Positions 35,770-44,206 of a stretch of 64,000 bases of DNA are shown in pieces. The position numbers and the translations under genes were made by a program. The notes beneath the pieces were generated by a model. That model did not search any database. It saw nothing but the letters and a program-made list of their open reading frames with translations, and was not told the DNA's origin. The DNA is from Promicromonospora sukumoe 327MFSha3.1 (GTDB taxonomy: Bacteria > Actinomycetota > Actinomycetes > Actinomycetales > Cellulomonadaceae): positions 2,144,262-2,208,261 of the forward strand of contig NZ_ARQM01000010.1 of NCBI RefSeq assembly GCF_000385135.1. The letters run 5' to 3'. Positions within the stretch are counted from its first letter, which is position 1; every line of letters begins with the position of its first letter.

Positions 35770-35833
35770 GGCAGGCACCACACGCGCGTCAGCTCTCCCG
35801 AACGCATGACCGCGCCTGGCCGGACCCGCGCGG

Positions 35834-36253
35834 TCAGCGGTTGGGCTCCGCCCCGGAGATGTCCGCGAGCCCGGAGTCCGGGTCCAGGGCCACGGCGAGG
35901 TCACCGATGGAGAGGATGCCGACGGGGTCGCCGTCCCGGACGACGGGTACGCGGCGGACGGCCTCCTCGCGCATCACCTGCACGGCGGTGGCGACGGACT
36001 CCTCGGGGCCGACCGCGACGACGAACGTGCTGGTCACCTCCAGCACCGGGGCGTCGTGCCCCTTCCCGGCGGCCAGGCCGCGGACGACGAGGTCACGGTC
36101 GGTGACGATCCCGGCCAGGCGCTCGCCGTCCCGGACGAGGACCGCCCCGATGTCGTGCTCGGCCAGCGCGCGGGCCGCGTCCTGGAGGGTGTCGGTCGCC
36201 TCCAGGACGACCGGGGCAGGGGTCATGAAGTCGGCGACGGTGTGGGTGGTCAT
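35834..36253 (-). CDS. CBS-domain pair protein (2 of 4)
   Basis: 139-aa tandem CBS module (TVADFMTPAPVVLEATDTLQDAARALAEHDIGAVLV; GIVTDRDLVVRGLAAG; AVRRVPVVRDGDPVGILSIGDLAVALDPDSGLADISGAEPNR). The LADIS-x3-PNR tail is shared with the CBS proteins at 36310 and 53604. Adenine-nucleotide sensing is inferred from the family. The ribosome binding site GGAGGA is strong. It lies 56 bp downstream of the next CBS gene, probably in one operon. Confidence 0.92.
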   Translation of the reverse strand: MTTHTVADFMTPAPVVLEATDTLQDAARALAEHDIGAVLVRDGERLAGIVTDRDLVVRGLAAGKGHDAPVLEVTSTFVVAVGPEESVATAVQVMREEAVRRVPVVRDGDPVGILSIGDLAVALDPDSGLADISGAEPNR

Positions 36254-36309
36254 GCCGTCCTCCTTCGTTCGCTGCTGCTTACCTGCTGCTCCACGGGCTG
36301 CGTGGTCGG

Positions 36310-36729
36310 TCAGCGGTTGGGCTGCGCCCTGGAGATGTCCGCGAGCGCGGAGTCCGGGTCGCGCTCGACGGCGAGGTCGCCGATCGAGACGATCCCCGCG
36401 AGCACGTTCCCGTCCAGAACGGGTGCGCGGCGGACGGCGCCCGCGCGCATCACCTCGACGACGGTCTCCACGGGGTCGCCGACACCGACGGTGATCACCT
36501 TGTCGGTCGTGACCTGCTGCACGGTCGCGTCGGCGTCCAGGCCGGCGGCGAGTCCGCGCACGACGAGGTCCCGGTCGGTGACGACGCCGACGGCGGTGGG
36601 GCCGGCCCGGACGACCAGCACCCCCACGTCGTGCTCGGCCATCAGCCGCCCGGCCGCCTCGAGCGTCTCGGTCTGGTCGATGGTCGCGGGTGCCGGGGTC
36701 ATGACATCGGCGGCGGTCTGCTTGGCCAT
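36310..36729 (-). CDS. CBS-domain pair protein (3 of 4)
   Basis: 139-aa paralogue (TAADVMTPAPATIDQTETLEAAGRLMAEHDVGVLVV; GVVTDRDLVVRGLAAGLDADATVQQV; GAVRRAPVLDGNVLAGIVSIGDLAVERDPDSALADISRAQPNR). It is first gene of a two-CBS operon. AAGGAG lies upstream of the ATG, and a KTGCGA-class promoter at 36784-36812. Confidence 0.92.
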   Translation of the reverse strand: MAKQTAADVMTPAPATIDQTETLEAAGRLMAEHDVGVLVVRAGPTAVGVVTDRDLVVRGLAAGLDADATVQQVTTDKVITVGVGDPVETVVEVMRAGAVRRAPVLDGNVLAGIVSIGDLAVERDPDSALADISRAQPNR

Positions 36730-36783
36730 GTGCGTGTCTCCTTGGCTGGGGAGCCGGCGGCGGTCTGCTGCACCGGCTCCCCC

Positions 36784-36812
36784 ACCGTGTCCCCGGGCGG
36801 CCCGACTCGCAC
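36784..36812 (-). promoter_or_regulatory. KTGCGA-class promoter of the CBS-CBS operon
   Basis: Minus strand: GTGCGA (36812-36807) continuing GTC, a 17-bp spacer, and CACGGT (36789-36784). The spacing and hexamers closely match those before DUF2945. Confidence 0.55.
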
Positions 36813-36940
36813 GAGGAGGTGTCCTGCGCGCCGGCCGGGATGCGGGTGGGTCTCGACCGGGTGAATGTGGAGAAGGAGCCGCCTCGAGCGGCCACCCGCA
36901 TGTTCGAGGACCGGTGCGCGACCACGAGGAGGACTTCCCC

Positions 36941-37054
36941 ATGCGAGCACTCACCTGGCACGGCCAGAAGCAGGTCGGCGTGGAGACCGTGCCCGATCCT
37001 GCGATCCAGGAGCTCGACCCGGCCGCCGGCCGCGCGGGCGAGGAGGGCGCATGA
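36941..37054 (+). pseudogene. Alcohol dehydrogenase N-terminal remnant
   Basis: 37-codon frame whose first 24 residues (MRALTWHGQKQVGVETVPDP, then AIQE) differ at only three positions from the start of the intact zinc alcohol dehydrogenase at 61809-62999. It then breaks into an Ala/Gly/Glu-rich stretch and ends in ATGA, overlapping the next gene start. GGAGGA precedes the ATG, so it may still be translated as a leader peptide for the TPP enzyme. Confidence 0.75.
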
Positions 37055-38835
37055 GCACCGCCACGGTGGCCGACCACCTCGTCGAGCGGCTGCTCGACTG
37101 GGGGGTCGAGCGGGTGTTCGGGTACGCGGGAGACGGCGTCGACCCGCTGCTGGCCGCCCTGCACCGGCAGCAGGACCGCATCGAGCTGGTCACGGCACGC
37201 CACGAGGAGATGGCCGCCTTCATGGCGACGGGCCACGCGAAGTACGGGGGCGGTACCGGCGTCTGCCTGGCTACCCAGGGGCCCGGTGCCATCCACCTGC
37301 TCGAAGGCCTCTACGACGCGAAGCTGGACCGCAAGCCGGTCGTGGCGATCGTCGGGCAGGTGGTGAGCACCGCGCTGGGGTCGGGCTACCTGCAGGAGGT
37401 GGACCTGCAGACCCTCTTCAAGGATGTCTGCGCGCAGTACCTCCAGGTGGTGTCCGCACCCGACCAGCTCCCGCACGTGCTCGACAACGCCTTCCGCACG
37501 GCGCAGGCCACCTCCAGCCCGGTCTGCGTCGTCGTCCCGCACGACGTGCAGCAGGCCGATGCCCCGGCACGCGACCAGCAGGAGCACGGGATCGTGCGGT
37601 CGTCGACCGCCTACTCGGCCGGACGGTTGCTCCCGGACGAGGACAGCCTGCGGGCGGCGGCCGAGGTGCTCGGGTCCGGCGAGCGGGTGGCCGTCCTGGT
37701 CGGCCAGGGCGCGGCCGGGGCGGAGCGCGAGGTGCGCGACGTCGTCGAGCGCCTCGGCGCAGGACTGACGACGTCACTGCTCGGCAAACCCCTGCTCGAC
37801 GAGTCGCTGCCCTACCACTGCGGGGTCATGGGTCACCTGGGCACGACCGCCTCCGCCGAGCTCATGGCAGGGTGCGACACCCTGCTCGTGGTGGGCAGCA
37901 ACGACCCGTGGACCGAGTTCTACCCCGCGCCCGGGCAGGCCCGCGCCGTGCAGATAGACGTCACGCCCCGCAACATCGGCACCAAGTACCCCGTCGAGGT
38001 CGCCCTCGCGGGCGACGCCGCCGCGACGCTCACCGCGCTCGCTCCCCTGCTGCCCGAACGCCCCGGCTGGCGGGCGGACGTCGAGCGCGCGGTGTCCGCC
38101 TGGCACGACGTCGCCGACCGCCGGGCCGCCCAGCGGTCCGGGCGGCTCAACCCGCAGCACGTCGTCCGCGAGCTGTCGGCGCGCCTGCCCCGCGACGCGC
38201 AGGTGGCCGTCGACGTGGGTTCGGTGACGTACTGGTACGCCAGGTTCCTGCGGCTGCCCCCGGGCGTGCCCGCCAACCTGTCGAGCACCCTGGCGTCCAT
38301 GGGCTCCGCGATGCCGTACGGGATCGCGGCCAAGCTGCTGCACCCGGACCGCCCCGTGGTGGCGCTGGCCGGCGACGGCGCGATGCAGATGAACGGGCTG
38401 TCCGAGCTGATCACGGTCGCGGACCGCTGGCGCGACTGGGCCGACCCGCGGTTCGTGGTCCTCGTGCTGCACAACGGGGACCTCGCGGAGGTCACCTGGG
38501 AGCAGCGCGAGATGGAGGGCGATCCCCGGTTCCCGGCCTCCCAGCGGGTACCGCCCTTCCCCTACGCCGGCTACGCGGACCTGCTCGGCCTGCACGGGCT
38601 GCGCGTCGAGGAACCCGGCCAGGTCGGCGAGGCCTGGCAGCAGGCGCTGGCCGCCGACCGGCCGACCCTGATCGAGGCGGTGGTGGATCCCGACGTCCCG
38701 CTGCTACCGCCCCACCGGCCCGGGTCCACCGTGGAACGAACGCTGGCAGGCCTGGAGCAGGAGCCGGACCCGGACCAGGCGCGCGCCCTGCTGATCGAAC
38801 AACGAGAAGACGAGAGACGAAAGAGGACCCGATGA
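37051..38835 (+). CDS. Thiamine-pyrophosphate-dependent enzyme (pyruvate oxidase/acetolactate synthase-like)
   Basis: 594-aa TPP enzyme with the three-domain plan. The catalytic Glu is in ARHEEMAAFMATGHAKYGGGTGVCLATQGPG, a central nucleotide-binding-like domain spans ~190-330, and the TPP/Mg motif GDG-x-N is GDGAMQMNGL...VVLVLHNGDLAEVTWEQRE. It is closest in pattern to the quinone/pyruvate oxidase-like thiamine pyrophosphate-requiring proteins, so it may make acetate or acetyl phosphate from pyruvate. The ATG overlaps the preceding remnant and its stop overlaps the SDR start. Confidence 0.88.
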   Translation: MSTATVADHLVERLLDWGVERVFGYAGDGVDPLLAALHRQQDRIELVTARHEEMAAFMATGHAKYGGGTGVCLATQGPGAIHLLEGLYDAKLDRKPVVAIVGQVVSTALGSGYLQEVDLQTLFKDVCAQYLQVVSAPDQLPHVLDNAFRTAQATSSPVCVVVPHDVQQADAPARDQQEHGIVRSSTAYSAGRLLPDEDSLRAAAEVLGSGERVAVLVGQGAAGAEREVRDVVERLGAGLTTSLLGKPLLDESLPYHCGVMGHLGTTASAELMAGCDTLLVVGSNDPWTEFYPAPGQARAVQIDVTPRNIGTKYPVEVALAGDAAATLTALAPLLPERPGWRADVERAVSAWHDVADRRAAQRSGRLNPQHVVRELSARLPRDAQVAVDVGSVTYWYARFLRLPPGVPANLSSTLASMGSAMPYGIAAKLLHPDRPVVALAGDGAMQMNGLSELITVADRWRDWADPRFVVLVLHNGDLAEVTWEQREMEGDPRFPASQRVPPFPYAGYADLLGLHGLRVEEPGQVGEAWQQALAADRPTLIEAVVDPDVPLLPPHRPGSTVERTLAGLEQEPDPDQARALLIEQREDERRKRTR

Positions 38836-39692
38836 ACCAGGACAACGCCTTCCCCGCCCAGCAGCAGGAACCCCCCGGCACGACGGGCCGGATGAACCCC
38901 GAGCCCGACCACGGTGAGGCCAGCTACGTCGGCAGCGAGAAGCTGGTGGGCTACAAGACGTTGGTGACCGGTGGCGATTCCGGCATCGGGCGCGCGGTCG
39001 CCATCGCGTTCGCACGGGAGGGGGCCGACGTCGCGATCTCGTACCTGCCCGAGGAGGAGCTGGACGCGCGCGCCACCCAGGAGCTGGTGCAGGCCGCCGG
39101 ACGGCGCTGCGTGCTGCTCCCCGGGGACCTGCGCGACGAGGCCACGGCGCGCGAGGTCGCTCACCGGGCCGCGGGTGACCTGGGCGGGCTCGACGTGCTG
39201 GTCAACAACGCTGGGTACCAGATGGCACGCCGCGAGTCCGTGGCGGAGGTGACCACCGCCGACCTGGACCGCGTGCTCAAGACCAACCTGTACGCCCTGT
39301 TCTGGGTGACCCAGGCCGCCCTGGACCACCTGGGTGAGGGCTCGGCGATCATCAACAACTCCTCGATCCAGGCCTACCAGCCGTCCACGTCACTGCTCGA
39401 CTACGCCGCCACCAAGGCCGCGATCAACAACATCACCGTCAACCTCGCCGCCGAGCTGGGGCCGCGAGGCATCCGGGTGAACGCCGTCGCGCCCGGGCCG
39501 ATCTGGACCCCGCTGCAGCCCGCGACCCAGCCCGAGGAGAAGATCACCGTGTTCGGCACCGACACCCCGCTCGGCCGGGCCGGGCAGCCCGCCGAGGTGG
39601 CACCCGCGTTCGTCTACCTCGCCTCACCCGTCACCGCGTCGTACGTCTCCGGGACGGTGCTCGGCGTGACGGGCGGCAAGCCCGTCTTCTGA
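38832..39692 (+). CDS. SDR family oxidoreductase (YhdF/YghA-type)
   Basis: 286-aa SDR with the N-terminal extension (PAQQQEPPGTTGRMNPEPDHGE) of the stress-associated YghA/YhxC group. It has TGGDSGIGRAVAIAFAREGADV, VNNAGYQ, INNSSIQAY, YAATKAAINN, PGPIWTPLQP and a C-terminal VSGTVLGVTGGKPV. The start codon overlaps the TPP enzyme stop (ATGA), so the two are coupled. Confidence 0.92.
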   Translation: MNQDNAFPAQQQEPPGTTGRMNPEPDHGEASYVGSEKLVGYKTLVTGGDSGIGRAVAIAFAREGADVAISYLPEEELDARATQELVQAAGRRCVLLPGDLRDEATAREVAHRAAGDLGGLDVLVNNAGYQMARRESVAEVTTADLDRVLKTNLYALFWVTQAALDHLGEGSAIINNSSIQAYQPSTSLLDYAATKAAINNITVNLAAELGPRGIRVNAVAPGPIWTPLQPATQPEEKITVFGTDTPLGRAGQPAEVAPAFVYLASPVTASYVSGTVLGVTGGKPVF

Positions 39693-39766
39693 ACCGGGTC
39701 GCTCTGGTCTCAACCGGCCGGAGTTTGGGTCCCCTTACCCAGCCCTGTCGGTTACCGGTCATTAAC

Positions 39767-39829
39767 GCTACGGTCGAGGTGAGTCAGGACGCGGCTCGTC
39801 AGCGCACGGCGCATGAAACGGCTGCACAC
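39767..39829 (+). promoter_or_regulatory. Conserved leader of the PAS-ANTAR gene
   Basis: The ~63 bases before the ATG, including GAGTCAGGACGCGGCTC at 39781-39797, recur at 46471-46535 in front of a decayed PAS-ANTAR start. Conservation outside the coding frame suggests a promoter or RNA leader that was duplicated with the gene. Confidence 0.5.
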
Positions 39830-40486
39830 ATGACCGCAGAACCCCTGGAGATCGAGCGTGCCCTCACGCTCGGCGCCAACCACGCCATCGGACACTACCG
39901 GTACGACCTCACGACACAGATCTGGTTCTGGTCGGACGAGGTCTTCCGGATCCATGGCTTCGAGCCCGGCGACATCGTGCCCACCACCTCCCTCATCCTC
40001 GCGCACAAGCATCCCGACGACCGGCTCCGCGTCTCGCGCATCCTTGCCCACGCCGCCGTAACCGGTGAACCCTTCAGCAGCGTCCACCGCATCATGGACG
40101 CCAAGGGCCAGGAACGGACGCTCACCGTGATCGGGCGAGGCCGACGTGACACCACGGGCCGGGTGACCGAGCTGGTCGGCTACTTCGTCGACGTGACGGC
40201 CGGCATCACCACGCAGGCCAACAAGGCCGCTGACGCCTCCATCCGGGCGTCGGCGGTGACACGCGCGTCCATCGAACAAGCCAAGGGAATTGTCGCTATC
40301 ACCCTGGGCATCGACCCCGAGGATGCGTTCGAGCGGATGCGTGGCACATCGAATGACACCAACGTCGCAGTGCGCGACGTCGCCCAACGCATCGTCGACC
40401 TGGCCGGCAACCGAGGCACGCCCCAGGACGTGCTGGCCGTCTTGAGCCCTGTCGTGCCCGCGACGGACGTGGTGCCCGGCGACTAG
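39830..40486 (+). CDS. PAS and ANTAR domain protein (copy 1)
   Basis: 218-aa sensor and RNA-binding antiterminator. The PAS fold (residues ~18-125) contains IGHYRYDLTTQIWFWSDEVFRIHGFEPGDIVPTTSLILAHKHPDD and FSSVHRIMDAKGQERTLTVIG. The C-terminal ANTAR part (~135-195) contains RASIEQAKGIVAITLGIDPEDAFERMR. ANTAR proteins bind paired hexaloop hairpins in mRNA leaders. A close paralogue is at 49854-50543. Confidence 0.9.
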   Translation: MTAEPLEIERALTLGANHAIGHYRYDLTTQIWFWSDEVFRIHGFEPGDIVPTTSLILAHKHPDDRLRVSRILAHAAVTGEPFSSVHRIMDAKGQERTLTVIGRGRRDTTGRVTELVGYFVDVTAGITTQANKAADASIRASAVTRASIEQAKGIVAITLGIDPEDAFERMRGTSNDTNVAVRDVAQRIVDLAGNRGTPQDVLAVLSPVVPATDVVPGD

Positions 40487-40585
40487 CACAGCCCTTCGGC
40501 GCCGCGACGTCGCCGCAGGGATAGGAACGGCTTGGGCGACCATCGCGGATACGCCTGCGAGCAGCCGGGATCCCGTCGGACGGCA

Positions 40586-41848
40586 TCAGTTCCTCCGCGC
40601 AGCCCAGGCACTGATCGGTGCCGCCGCCAGCGTGAAGACCAGTGCCAGCGCGGCCACGCCGAGCATCGCGCCGCGCAGGTCGCTGCGTTCGGCGAGCAGG
40701 CCCACGTAGGCCGGGCCGAGCAGGAAGCCCAGGTAGGCGGTGGCGGCGACCGTCGACGTGGCCCGGCCGTGCCGACCCGGCTCCGTGCCACGCAGGCTGC
40801 GGCTCAGCAGCGTGGGGAACAAGGTCGCGGTGCCGAGCGCCGCCAGCACCAGCCCGACCAGGGCAACAGCCACCCAGGGTGCGGCGGCCAGCACCACGGT
40901 GCCCACCGTCGCCAGGACGCCACCACCGACCAGCATCGCGACCGGGTGGCTGCGTGAGAGGGGTGCCAGGCTCAGGCGTGCCAACGCCGCGGCGGCAGCG
41001 AAGGCCGCCGGGGCCGCGGCCGCGAGCCCGGGCGAGGCGGTGAAGACGTCGGTGAGCAGCACCGCTCCCCAGCTCTGGTGGGCGTTCTCGACGGCGTAGG
41101 CCAGGGCGGCGACCAGTCCGAGGACGAACAGCGGCGACGTCGGGCCGATCCGGCGAAGCATGCCCGCGAGGCTGCGTGAGCCAGGAGGCGCCGCCACCCC
41201 GGGGCCCTCCGGTACCTCACGCTCCTGGCCGGCCTCGCCCCGGTGAGCCGGTACCTCCAGCGACGCGCTGGCCAGCCAGACGACCGCGACCAAGGCACAC
41301 ACCACCACCGCGACCACGGCGAAGGCCAGCAGCAGGGACGACCCCGTACCCAGCAGCGCCCCCGTGGACAGGCTGGCGATCACCACGCCCACGGAGAACA
41401 GCCCGTGGGACCGCGTGAGCAGCGGCTTGGCAGTCGCATGCTCCGCGCGCCCGGCCAGGGTGTTGATCGCCACGTCCGCGGCCCCCGAGGCGGCGCCGAC
41501 CACGAGCATGCCGATCACCAGCACCACCATCCCGTCGGCGGCGGTGATGAGCAGGCCCGCGCCCACCAGCGCGGTCAGCAGCCACGCCGCCACCCGCAGC
41601 CCGAAGCGATCGACCGCGCGTCCGGTGAGGGCCATCGTCGGCAGCGCGCCCAGGCCGACGAAGAGCAGGGCGGTGCCCAGCTCGCCGTCGCTGACCCCCG
41701 CCTGGGTGCGCAGCGCGGGCAGCGCAGCTCCCCACGCCCCCCAGAAGATGCCGAACGCGGCGAAGGCGGCGTAGGGCGCGTACGCCGCGCGACCACCGAC
41801 GCGTGGCGAGCGCTCCACGGAAGAGGCCTTGTCCCGGTTCGACGCCAT
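40586..41848 (-). CDS. MFS transporter
   Basis: 420-aa major-facilitator protein with about 12 helices. It begins MASNRDKASSVERSP, enters helix 1 at AAYAPYAAFAAFGIFWGAWGAALPALR, and has the loop 2-3 motif ALTGRAVDRFGLRVAAW. A His/Glu/Pro-rich central loop (VPAHRGEAGQEREVPEGPG) divides the two halves. It starts 4 bp after the SDR stop, so it shares an operon under LacI-type control. It resembles drug or sugar efflux carriers of the YbjJ group. Confidence 0.88.
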   Translation of the reverse strand: MASNRDKASSVERSPRVGGRAAYAPYAAFAAFGIFWGAWGAALPALRTQAGVSDGELGTALLFVGLGALPTMALTGRAVDRFGLRVAAWLLTALVGAGLLITAADGMVVLVIGMLVVGAASGAADVAINTLAGRAEHATAKPLLTRSHGLFSVGVVIASLSTGALLGTGSSLLLAFAVVAVVVCALVAVVWLASASLEVPAHRGEAGQEREVPEGPGVAAPPGSRSLAGMLRRIGPTSPLFVLGLVAALAYAVENAHQSWGAVLLTDVFTASPGLAAAAPAAFAAAAALARLSLAPLSRSHPVAMLVGGGVLATVGTVVLAAAPWVAVALVGLVLAALGTATLFPTLLSRSLRGTEPGRHGRATSTVAATAYLGFLLGPAYVGLLAERSDLRGAMLGVAALALVFTLAAAPISAWAARRN

Positions 41849-41852
41849 GAGA

Positions 41853-42623
41853 TCAGGTGAGCCCGTGGCCGCCGTTGACGGTGACCTGCTCGCCGGTGAT
41901 GAAGGAGGCGCCCCCGGAGGCCAGCCACACCACCGCGGCGGCGACGTCCGCGGGAGTGCCCATGCGCCCCAGCGGCACCCTCGCGGTGTAGGCCTCCAGG
42001 AACTCCGGCGGCGTGCCGGCATGGCGCTCGACGGGGATCCACCCGGGCGCGACGGCGTTGACGGTGACACCGTCGGGCGCCAGCTCGCGCGCCCACGTGC
42101 GGACCAGGGCGAGCTGAGCGGCCTTGGCCGCCGAGTAGGCGGACCACCCGACGTCGGTGCGCTGGGCCAGGTCCGACCCGACCATCACCACACGGCCACG
42201 GCCCGCCGCGCGCATCCCCGGCAGCACCGCCTGCACCAGCAGCAACGGGCTCAGCGTGAAGAACCGCAGGGGCAGCAGCAGGTCGTCCCAGGTCATCCGG
42301 TCGACCGGGACCTCCGGCTGCGGGCCTGTCGCGCACGGAACCAGCACCCCGACCGGCCCGAGCCCGTCCTCGGCGGCGGACACCACGGCCCGCACCCCCT
42401 CGGGGGTGGTGACGTCCCCGGGCGCCAGGACGGCGCGGCCTCCGGCGGCGCGAACGGCGTCGACCACACTGGCGGCACCCGGGCTGTCCGGGAGGTCGTT
42501 GACCGCCACGGCGTGCCCGCCGGCAGCCAGCGCCGCCGCGATGGCGGCGCCCAGGCCGCGTCCCGCGCCGGTGACGAGGGCGGGCGGACGGGGCACGGAG
42601 CGGGAACTCGCGTCGTGACTCAT
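41853..42623 (-). CDS. SDR family oxidoreductase
   Basis: 256-aa SDR: VTGAGRGLGAAIAAALAAGGHAVAVNDL, VMVGSDLAQ, YSAAKAAQLALVRTWARELAPDGVTVNAVAPGWIPVERHAG, and the C-terminal FITGEQVTVNGGHG. NNAG is replaced by PCATGP, so the active-site strand is unusual. No Shine-Dalgarno is seen. The ATG at 42623 lies 5 bp from the GTAACGTTAC operator, shared with the divergent LacI gene. Confidence 0.87.
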   Translation of the reverse strand: MSHDASSRSVPRPPALVTGAGRGLGAAIAAALAAGGHAVAVNDLPDSPGAASVVDAVRAAGGRAVLAPGDVTTPEGVRAVVSAAEDGLGPVGVLVPCATGPQPEVPVDRMTWDDLLLPLRFFTLSPLLLVQAVLPGMRAAGRGRVVMVGSDLAQRTDVGWSAYSAAKAAQLALVRTWARELAPDGVTVNAVAPGWIPVERHAGTPPEFLEAYTARVPLGRMGTPADVAAAVVWLASGGASFITGEQVTVNGGHGLT

Positions 42624-42628
42624 GAATC

Positions 42629-42638
42629 GTAACGTTAC
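42629..42638. promoter_or_regulatory. GTAACGTTAC operator (LacI type)
   Basis: Perfect 10-bp palindrome with a central CG between the divergent SDR-MFS operon and the LacI gene, 18 bp from the LacI GTG and 5 bp from the SDR ATG. It is a likely autoregulatory operator of the adjacent LacI-family protein. Confidence 0.75.
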
Positions 42639-42656
42639 ACAAGTAGGCTGTCCGCT

Positions 42657-43724
42657 GTGAACACACCTGGACGACGACGGCCCACCGTCAAGGACGTGGC
42701 CGAGCAGGCGGGGGTCGCGCCGATGACGGTCTCCTACACGTTCAACCACCCCGCCCGGGTCGCCGAGGCCACCCGGGCCAAGGTGCTGGCGGCCGCAGCC
42801 GACCTGGGCTATCGCCCGGACAGCACCGCCCGCGCCCTGCGCTCCGGGCGCGCCCAGCAGCTCGGGGTCGTGGTCGGCGAGCACCTGTCCTACCTCTTCG
42901 ACGATCCGCAGGCGACGCAGTTCCTGGCCGGGATCGCCGAGGTCTGCGTCAGCGAGGACCTGGGCATGGTGCTCATCCCCACCCGCGGGGACGCCTCCGA
43001 CGTCGACCGGGTGCTGTCGGCGGCAGTGGACTGCTACGTGCTGTGGACCACCGTGGCCGACGACCCGGTCCTCGCCGCCGTCGCGGCCGGCGGGCGACCC
43101 GCCGCCATCCAGGGCGGCCCCGCCCACCCGGGGCTGGTGCGCGTCGGGCCCGACGACCGGGCGGCCGCCGCGGCGGTCGCGGCCGCCACGCCGCTGGCCG
43201 ACGCGACCCCCGTCATCATCAGCTTCCCCCTGGACCGACGCCGCACCGGCGGCGTACTCCGCGGCGGCGGCCTGCCCCCTGACCTGACAGACCTGGAAGC
43301 GGTCCCCTTCCCCGTCACCGGGGCCCGACTGGCCGGCTACCGCGACGCGCTTGCCGAGGCCGGACAGGACTGGGGCGACGTGCGGGTCGCCGTCGTCGAG
43401 CGCAACCAGCGCGACCTGGGTGCGGGCGCCGCCGCAGCGCTGCTCGACGCGCTGGAGGACTCTGGCCCGGTGGTCGTCCTGGCGATGAGCGACGAGCTGG
43501 CGCTCGGCGCCCGTTCAGCGCTGAGCCGCACAGAGCGTGCGGTGACAATCACCGGTTGGGATGGTTCGCGGGAAGCTGCCGCCGCGGGGGTCTGGTCCGT
43601 GGCGGCCTCACTGCGCGAGCAGGGCCGCGCGTGCGCGCAGGCGGCCCTGTCGGGCACGCTCGATGCACCCTCGGTGCCATGGACGGTCGTCGCACCCGAC
43701 GATCGGCCGGGCGCCTTCCGGTAG
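42657..43724 (+). CDS. LacI family transcriptional regulator
   Basis: 355-aa regulator with an N-terminal LacI helix-turn-helix (TVKDVAEQAGVAPMTVSYTFNHPARVAEATRAKVLAAAADLGYRPD) and a periplasmic-binding-protein-like effector domain (LGVVVGEHLSYLFDDPQATQFLAGI; VVLAMSDELALGA; ITGWDGSREAAAAG). It starts with GTG and no leader is obvious. It probably represses the divergent SDR-MFS operon; the inducer is unknown. Confidence 0.93.
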   Translation: MNTPGRRRPTVKDVAEQAGVAPMTVSYTFNHPARVAEATRAKVLAAAADLGYRPDSTARALRSGRAQQLGVVVGEHLSYLFDDPQATQFLAGIAEVCVSEDLGMVLIPTRGDASDVDRVLSAAVDCYVLWTTVADDPVLAAVAAGGRPAAIQGGPAHPGLVRVGPDDRAAAAAVAAATPLADATPVIISFPLDRRRTGGVLRGGGLPPDLTDLEAVPFPVTGARLAGYRDALAEAGQDWGDVRVAVVERNQRDLGAGAAAALLDALEDSGPVVVLAMSDELALGARSALSRTERAVTITGWDGSREAAAAGVWSVAASLREQGRACAQAALSGTLDAPSVPWTVVAPDDRPGAFR

Positions 43725-43830
43725 GCGACCTTGCTGACCAGACCACCCCGCGGGGATCGCCCCCAAGTCCCGGGTCGAACGACGGCTCGAGACGATAGAC
43801 CCTGACGCCGCAAACCAGCTCACAGCTACT

Positions 43831-44037
43831 TTATGCGGACACGACGGCGACGAGATCGGAGAAGCGCTTCTTGCTTGCGTCGACCTCTACCGCCGGTGGA
43901 CCGACGGGATCGACATCGCCTTCCATCGAAATGAGGCCGCGGCGAGGCTCGCGACGCAGTACCTGGACGAGGTCATCGATCGGCTCGGCGCTGGTCTGGC
44001 GCACGGGGGCGCGAGCGAGTTCCACGATTGAGAGCAC
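43831..44037 (-). CDS. Uncertain small hypothetical protein
   Basis: 68-codon frame in the otherwise gene-poor interval 43725-44172. The predicted protein (IVELARAPVRQTSAEPIDDLVQVLRREP...VEVDASKKRFSDLVAVVSA) is plausible, with amphipathic ends, but has no recognised family and no clear Shine-Dalgarno. The interval is slightly AT-richer than its surroundings and may be a decayed gene. Confidence 0.3.
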   Translation of the reverse strand: MLSIVELARAPVRQTSAEPIDDLVQVLRREPRRGLISMEGDVDPVGPPAVEVDASKKRFSDLVAVVSA

Positions 44038-44172
44038 CCCGGTGTGCCGTGCCGGCCGCAGACACCTGATTGAGCTCTACCTCTCCGGGTGGGTACGGCC
44101 GGCTCCCCCGCCCACGCCGTCGCGTGGCGAGACATCGCCTCGAGCATCCGGCTCCGCCAGGCACGGCGAGGT

Positions 44173-44201
44173 GGCCCCGCACCCGGAGCGGGTGCGGGGC
44201 C
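44173..44201 (-). terminator. Strong hairpin terminator
   Basis: Perfect 13-bp stem GGCCCCGCACCCG/CGGGTGCGGGGCC with a 3-base GAG loop, 5 bp after the serine hydrolase stop codon on the minus strand. Confidence 0.8.
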
Positions 44202-44206
44202 GGTGC

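Noticed and set aside
36819..39692. 957-codon plus-strand frame read as one gene
   Set aside because: Only its last part is real (the SDR from 38832); the remainder is out of frame with the TPP enzyme.
43725..44172. Possible toxin-antitoxin or mobile element remnant
   Set aside because: No inverted repeats, transposase motifs or antitoxin signatures could be seen; only a weak 68-codon frame exists.
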